Shown: positions 59,484-64,000 of the stretch, piece by piece | How positions within the stretch are numbered: the first letter of the stretch is position 1 | Layout of the letters: every line of letters begins with the position of its first letter | NCBI RefSeq assembly: GCF_002934265.1 | Contig: NZ_PTIX01000001.1 | Location: 558,001-622,000, forward strand | DNA: 64,000 nucleotides | From: Actinokineospora auranticolor | GTDB lineage: Bacteria > Actinomycetota > Actinomycetes > Mycobacteriales > Pseudonocardiaceae | Reading direction: 5' to 3' | Position numbers and translations under genes: made by a program | The notes under the pieces: model-generated | Databases searched by the model: none | Seen by the model: only the letters and a program-made list of their open reading frames with translations | What the model was told of the DNA's origin: nothing

Positions 59484-61847
59484 GTGACGGTCGTCGACTC
59501 AGTCGTGACCACCATGCGGGTGCGCAAACGAGATGGCGCGCTCGAACCCGTCGACGTCAACCGGATCGTGCGCGCCGTGGCGCGCCGCGCGGTCGGCCTC
59601 ACCGAGGTCGACCCGCTGCGGGTCGCCACCAAGACGATCAGCGGCCTCTACGACGGCGCCACCACCGAGGAACTGGACAAGCTGTCCATCCAGACCGCCG
59701 CCGCGCTCGTCGCCGAGGAGCCCGAGTACTCCAGGCTCGCCGCGGGCCTGCTCAGCGCCTTCATCGACAAGGAGGTGCGTAGGCACGGCGTCGGCTCGTT
59801 CAGCGAGAGCATCGCGCTCGGCCACGCGGAAGGGCTCATCGGCGACACCACCGCCGCGTTCGTCGCGGCCAACGCCATCGACCTCGACGACGCCATCGAC
59901 CTCGACGCCGACCGCCGGTTCGAGTACTTCGGCCTGCGCACCGTCTACGACCGCTACCTGCTGCGCCACCCCGCGCGGCGCACGGTCATCGAGGCGCCGC
60001 AGTACTGGCTGCTGCGCGTGGCCTGCGGTCTCTCGCGCACCGCCGCGGAGGCCGTCGGCTTCTACCGGCTCATGTCGTCGCTGGCCTACCTGCCCAGCTC
60101 GCCGACGCTGTTCAACTCCGGCACCGTCCACACCCAGATGTCCTCCTGCTACCTGCTCGACTCGCCCCGCGACGAACTGGAGTCGATCTACGAGCGGTAC
60201 GCGCAGATCGCCCGGCTCTCCAAGTTCGCGGGCGGCATCGGCGTGCAGTGGTCCCGCGTGCGCTCCCGCGGCGCCCTGATCCGCGGCACCAACGGCCACT
60301 CCAACGGCATCGTGCCCTGGCTGCGCACCCTCGACGCCTCCGTCGCCGCGGTCAACCAGGGCGGCCGGCGCAAGGGCGCGGCCTGCGTCTACCTGGAGAC
60401 CTGGCACCCGGACGTCGAGGAGTTCCTCGAGCTGCGCGACAACACCGGTGAGGACGCCCGCCGCACGCACAACCTCAACCTGGCCAACTGGATCCCGGAC
60501 GAGTTCATGCGCCGCGTCGAGGCCGACTCCGACTGGTCGCTGTTCGACCCCGACGAGGTGCCCGGGCTGGTCGACCTGTGGGGCGACGACTTCGACCGCG
60601 CCTACCGCGCCGCCGAGGAGGCGGGCCGCGCCGTGCGCACCGTCCGGGCCCGCGACCTCTACGGCCGCATGATCCGCACTCTGGCGCAGACCGGCAACGG
60701 CTGGATGACGTTCAAGGACACCGCCAACCGCACCTGCAACCAGACCGCCGAACCCGGGAACGTGGTGCACCTGTCCAACCTGTGCACCGAGATCCTCGAG
60801 GTCACCAGCGACGACGAGACCGCGGTCTGCAACCTCGGGTCGGTCAACCTGGGCGCGCACGTGCTGGTGGATGGCGCCGGGGGCGACGCTTCCGGTGGAA
60901 TCGACTGGGAACGCCTGCGGGCCACGGTCCGGACCGCGGTCGTCTTCCTCGACCGCGTGATCGACATCAACTACTACCCGACCGCCCAGGCCGCGGCGAG
61001 CAACCCGCGCTGGCGGCCGGTCGGCCTCGGCGTCATGGGCTTGCAGGACGTGTTCTTCAAGCTCCGCCTGCCCTTCGACTCACCCGCCGCGCGCGAGCTG
61101 TCGACTCGGATCGCGGAAGAGATCTACCTGACGGCGTTGGAGTCCTCCGCCGAACTGGCCGCGTCGGCGGGTGCGCACCCCGCGTACGCGCGGACCCGCG
61201 CCGCGCGGGGTGACCTGCAACCGGACCTCTGGGGTGTGACGCCGACGCAGACCGAGCGGTGGGCCCGGGTGCGGGCGCGGATCGCCGAGCACGGGCTGCG
61301 CAACTCGCTGCTCGTCGCCATCGCGCCGACCGCGACCATCGCCTCCATCGCGGGCTGCTTCGAGTGCGTCGAACCGCAGGTGTCGAACACCTTCAAGCGC
61401 GAGACGCTGTCGGGGGAGTTCCTGCAGATCAACTCCTACCTGGTGCGCGAGCTGAAGGCGCGCGGCCTGTGGACCGACGAGATCCGGTCCCGGCTCAAGC
61501 GCGACGACGGGTCCGCGCAGGGGGTCACCGAACTGCCCGCCGACGTCCGCGAGCTGTACCGCACCGCGTGGGAGCTGCCGCAGAAGGCGCTGATCGAGCT
61601 GGCCGCCGCGCGCGGGCCGTACGTCGACCAGAGCCAGTCGCTGAACCTGTTCGTGGCCGCGCCGACCATCGGCAAGCTGTCCTCGATGTACCTCTACGCC
61701 TGGAAAGCCGGGCTCAAGACCACGTACTACCTGCGCTCCCGCCCGGCGACGCGCATCCAGCAGGCGACCGTGGCCGTGCCCGAGGCCACCGTCGACGCCA
61801 TCGCCTGCTCCCTGGAGAACCCCGAGTCCTGCGAGGCCTGCCAGTGA
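59484..61847 (+). CDS. nrdA: Ribonucleotide reductase class Ia large subunit
   Basis: This 787-residue protein opens with an ATP-cone (MRVRKRDGALEPVDVNRIVR), the allosteric domain. Active-site residues are visible: first redox Cys in MSSCYLLDSP, the Asn and Cys of LSNLCTEI, second redox Cys in VCNLGSVNL, and the C-terminal shuttle pair C783/C786 (ESCEACQ). The glutamate near the thiyl radical lies in the same LSNLCTEI loop. It makes dNDPs from NDPs with the radical supplied by NrdB, whose start overlaps its stop. GTG 59484 has AGGAGA upstream. Regulation: NrdR-type boxes and a cobalamin riboswitch in the leader. Confidence 0.93.
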   Translation: MTVVDSVVTTMRVRKRDGALEPVDVNRIVRAVARRAVGLTEVDPLRVATKTISGLYDGATTEELDKLSIQTAAALVAEEPEYSRLAAGLLSAFIDKEVRRHGVGSFSESIALGHAEGLIGDTTAAFVAANAIDLDDAIDLDADRRFEYFGLRTVYDRYLLRHPARRTVIEAPQYWLLRVACGLSRTAAEAVGFYRLMSSLAYLPSSPTLFNSGTVHTQMSSCYLLDSPRDELESIYERYAQIARLSKFAGGIGVQWSRVRSRGALIRGTNGHSNGIVPWLRTLDASVAAVNQGGRRKGAACVYLETWHPDVEEFLELRDNTGEDARRTHNLNLANWIPDEFMRRVEADSDWSLFDPDEVPGLVDLWGDDFDRAYRAAEEAGRAVRTVRARDLYGRMIRTLAQTGNGWMTFKDTANRTCNQTAEPGNVVHLSNLCTEILEVTSDDETAVCNLGSVNLGAHVLVDGAGGDASGGIDWERLRATVRTAVVFLDRVIDINYYPTAQAAASNPRWRPVGLGVMGLQDVFFKLRLPFDSPAARELSTRIAEEIYLTALESSAELAASAGAHPAYARTRAARGDLQPDLWGVTPTQTERWARVRARIAEHGLRNSLLVAIAPTATIASIAGCFECVEPQVSNTFKRETLSGEFLQINSYLVRELKARGLWTDEIRSRLKRDDGSAQGVTELPADVRELYRTAWELPQKALIELAAARGPYVDQSQSLNLFVAAPTIGKLSSMYLYAWKAGLKTTYYLRSRPATRIQQATVAVPEATVDAIACSLENPESCEACQ

Positions 61848-62902
61848 CCACCCTGAACGACGACGCGACGCACAACAGCGCTCTGCGCAACACCGCCCGC
61901 AAGCACGCCCTGCTCGACCCGGGCATGGACCTGACGCTGCGGCCCATGCGCTACCCGCTGTTCTACGACCGCTTCCGCGACGCCATCAAGAACACGTGGA
62001 CGGTGGAGGAGGTCGACCTGCACACCGACCTCGCCGACCTGGGCAAGCTGTCCCCGGCCGAACGGCACCTGGTCAACCGGCTCGTCGCGTTCTTCGCCAC
62101 CGGCGACACCATCGTCGCCAACAACCTGGTGCTCAACCTCTACGAGCACGTCAACGCGCCGGAAGCCCGGCTCTACCTGTCCCGGCAGCTGTTCGAGGAG
62201 GCCGTGCACGTCCAGTTCTACCTGACGCTGCTCGACACCTACCTCCCCGACGAGGACGACCGCGCCGAGGCGTTCGCCGCCGTCGAGACCATCCCGTCGA
62301 TCCGGGCCAAGGCCGAGTTCTGCTACAAGTGGATCGACTCGATCTCCGCGTTGACCCGCCTGGAGACCCGCGCGGACCGCCGGTCGTTCCTGCTGAACCT
62401 GATCTGCTTCGCCGCCTGCATCGAGGGCCTGTTCTTCTACGGGGCCTTCGCCTACGTGTACTTCCTGCGCTCGCGCGGCCTGCTCAACGGCCTGGCCTCC
62501 GGCACCAACTGGGTGTTCCGCGACGAGTCGATGCACATGGCGTTCGCGTTCGACGTGGTGGACACCGTCCGCCGCGAGGAACCGGACCTGTTCGACGACG
62601 ACCTGCGCGACCAGGTCCGCGAGATGCTCCGCGAGGCCGTGGAGGCCGAGACGCAGTTCGCCCACGACCTGCTCGACCTCGGCGTCGCGGGCATGTCGGT
62701 GACGGACATGCGGGCCTACCTGGAACACGTCGCCGACCGGCGGTTGCAGGTACTCGGCATCGAACCGATCTACGGCAGCAAGAACCCGTTCCCGTTCATG
62801 GAGTTGCAGGACGTGCAGGAACTGTCCAACTTCTTCGAACGCCGCGTCTCGGCTTACCAGGTCGCGGTCAGCGGCACGGTCACCTTCGACGAGGACTTCT
62901 GA
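61844..62902 (+). CDS. nrdB: Ribonucleotide reductase class Ia small subunit
   Basis: This 352-residue all-helical ferritin-like protein has di-iron ligands D88 (FFATGDTIV), E119 and H122 (FEEAVHVQFY), and the later Glu/His in DESMHMAF with its partner glutamate in CIEGLFFYG. Y126 is four residues after the His, the place of the radical tyrosine, so it is a standard Tyr-radical enzyme and not the tyrosine-less class Ic type. It overlaps nrdA by GTGA and ends at the hairpin at 62907. Confidence 0.93.
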   Translation: MTTLNDDATHNSALRNTARKHALLDPGMDLTLRPMRYPLFYDRFRDAIKNTWTVEEVDLHTDLADLGKLSPAERHLVNRLVAFFATGDTIVANNLVLNLYEHVNAPEARLYLSRQLFEEAVHVQFYLTLLDTYLPDEDDRAEAFAAVETIPSIRAKAEFCYKWIDSISALTRLETRADRRSFLLNLICFAACIEGLFFYGAFAYVYFLRSRGLLNGLASGTNWVFRDESMHMAFAFDVVDTVRREEPDLFDDDLRDQVREMLREAVEAETQFAHDLLDLGVAGMSVTDMRAYLEHVADRRLQVLGIEPIYGSKNPFPFMELQDVQELSNFFERRVSAYQVAVSGTVTFDEDF

Positions 62903-62906
62903 GGAC

Positions 62907-62944
62907 ACGGCGCGGTCGCTCGGATTCCCTGGCGACCGCGCCGT
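62907..62944 (+). terminator. nrdAB terminator
   Basis: A 13-bp stem, ACGGCGCGGTCGC (62907-62919) and GCGACCGCGCCGT (62932-62944), just after nrdB. Confidence 0.75.
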
Positions 62945-62956
62945 AGTTTGTGCGCC

Positions 62957-63919
62957 ATGCGCGTGATGTTCGTGAGCCTTGCGTCGGTCGGGCACGCCTA
63001 CCCGATGGTCCCGTTCGCCGCGGCGGTGCGGGCGGCTGGGCACGAGGTGCGGTTCGCGGTGGGGGAGGAAGTGCACGCGCCGCTGGCCTCGGTCGGGCTG
63101 CGGCCGTTCCGACCGGCGGACGTGTTCTACGAGGTGTACGCGGAGGACCTGGAACCGGAACTCGACCGGTGGCGACCGGACGCGGTGGTGCACGGGTGGG
63201 GTGTGCCGGAGGCCGGGGTCGCCGCGCGTCGGGCCGGGGTGCCTGGCCTGTGGCACGGGTTCGGGCGGATGTTTCCCGAGGGGATCGGGCTGGTGCGCCC
63301 GGTCGGTGGCACGCACCTTGACATTTGTCCGCCTTCATTGCAGGACAAGGGTTTTGAGGCGGAGCGGGTGTTGGTGCGGCCGGTGCCGTTCGCGCCGGGG
63401 GAGTTCTCGGTCGAGGTGCCCGGTCGGCCGCTGGTGTACGTGACGTTGGGGACGGCGTTCGGGACGGCCGATGTGCTTCGGGTGGTTGTGGCGGGGTTGG
63501 GGCGGGTTGACGCTCAGGTCGTGGTCGCTACGGGGCGGGTGCCGGTCGCGGAGGTGGGGCCGTTGCCGGGGAACGTGATCGCGCGGTCGTGGGTGGGGCA
63601 GGCTGAGGTGCTTCGGCACGCGTCGGCGGTGGTTCACCACGCGGGTAGTGGCACGACTTTGGGGGCGCTGGCGGTGGGGGTACCGCAGGTGGTGCTTCCG
63701 CAGGGGGCGGACCAGTTCGCCAACGCGGAGGCCTTGGTGGCCGCGGGGGTGGCGGTGCGACCTGGTGAGGTGACCGCGGAAGCTGTTGCGGATGCGGTGG
63801 CCGCGGTGTTGACCAGTCCGGATCTTCGTGCGGCCGCGGGTGGGATCGCGGAAGAGATCCGCCGGATGCCGGGGCCGGAGGAGATCGCCCGACGGCTCCC
63901 GGACCTCATCGCCGACTAG
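62957..63919 (+). CDS. MGT/EryCIII-like glycosyltransferase
   Basis: This 320-residue GT-B protein begins MRVMFVSLASVGHAYPMVPF with the acceptor His, and its donor half has VYVTLGTAFG, HHAGSGTTLGALAVGVPQVV and ADQFANAEAL with the canonical DQ pair. It is shorter and clearly different from the four clustered glycosyltransferases and closer to the nucleotide-disphospho-sugar-binding group of actinomycete glycosyltransferases. A TAGTTT box 7 bases before the ATG suggests a leaderless transcript. It stands alone, downstream of nrdAB. Confidence 0.85.
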   Translation: MRVMFVSLASVGHAYPMVPFAAAVRAAGHEVRFAVGEEVHAPLASVGLRPFRPADVFYEVYAEDLEPELDRWRPDAVVHGWGVPEAGVAARRAGVPGLWHGFGRMFPEGIGLVRPVGGTHLDICPPSLQDKGFEAERVLVRPVPFAPGEFSVEVPGRPLVYVTLGTAFGTADVLRVVVAGLGRVDAQVVVATGRVPVAEVGPLPGNVIARSWVGQAEVLRHASAVVHHAGSGTTLGALAVGVPQVVLPQGADQFANAEALVAAGVAVRPGEVTAEAVADAVAAVLTSPDLRAAAGGIAEEIRRMPGPEEIARRLPDLIAD

Positions 63920-64000
63920 CTTGAGTTTTAACCTGTGCGGCGGGGTCGTGGGGTGTTGGACTGGGTCTTGCTGTTGCGGGTCTTGTGTGTGTCGGCGCTG
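63920..64000. other. Right edge, no assignable gene
   Basis: This 81-base tail has no supported feature. A minus-strand frame ending TAA near 63930 could be the end of the next gene, but it is too short to judge. Confidence 0.3.

Noticed and set aside
1-64000. CRISPR arrays, tRNA or rRNA genes
   Set aside because: No regularly spaced repeats, and no cloverleaf or rRNA-like sequence, were found on reading both strands.

Overview
The window is very GC-rich (by eye above 70%), with GTG-heavy, tightly overlapping genes, many apparently leaderless transcripts, MGT-family glycosyltransferases, a Ddn-type deazaflavin enzyme, a sugar ABC importer without its own ATPase, and class Ia nrdAB behind a cobalamin riboswitch. 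Together these point to a filamentous actinomycete, most likely Pseudonocardiales (Saccharothrix, Actinosynnema or Lentzea-like). That placement is inference. No tRNA, rRNA or CRISPR array was seen.

Layout. 0-1.8 kb: a partial mycothiol-dependent isomerase-like gene divergent from a MerR regulator, then a MarR regulator. 1.9-6.5 kb: a translationally coupled minus-strand operon (ATP-grasp ligase, HisC-like aminotransferase, keto-acid-type methyltransferase, MFS exporter) that looks like a compact pathway for a small modified peptide. 6.9-8.2 kb: a VOC protein and a thioredoxin-reductase-like flavoprotein. 8.2-13.0 kb: a 1381-residue caspase-SF1 helicase fusion whose stop overlaps the start of a divergent LexA-like repressor, a candidate conflict or DNA-damage effector unit. 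13.4-17.6 kb: an EF-G paralogue with an upstream leader peptide, then a DrrAB-like ABC exporter. 17.7-27.1 kb: four MGT-type glycosyltransferase modules, one fused to a cytochrome P450, around a heterodimeric ABC exporter.

27.4-33.8 kb: a NarL-type two-component system, a membrane protein, a large TerD-like protein, a candidate small RNA, a DUF4253 protein and a small secreted protein. 33.9-37.6 kb: a methyltransferase and large HAD-like pair. 37.9-44.6 kb: a secreted esterase, a PadR-controlled membrane protein, a secreted intradiol dioxygenase, and an amidohydrolase/aldo-keto reductase pair with a TetR regulator. 45.3-48.1 kb: a secreted cyclophilin, a Ddn-hemerythrin fusion with an elaborate leader, and an I36-like protein. 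48.1-50.4 kb: a decaying segment with a frameshifted CU044_5270-type gene and an 862-bp IS with a nonsense-interrupted transposase, flanked by 68-bp inverted repeats. 50.4-54.0 kb: three consecutive luciferase-like monooxygenases. 54.2-57.8 kb: a sugar ABC importer. 58.0-63.9 kb: an MHYT sensor, nrdAB with NrdR-box-like sites and a cobalamin riboswitch, and a final glycosyltransferase.

Most convergent gene pairs are separated by strong 14- to 24-bp-arm hairpins, so transcription units are well insulated. The most interesting items are the caspase-helicase/LexA-like pair, the glycosyltransferase-P450 fusion with its neighbouring donor-site-altered glycosyltransferases, the ATP-grasp/aminotransferase/methyltransferase/MFS cassette, and the leader of the Ddn-hemerythrin gene.
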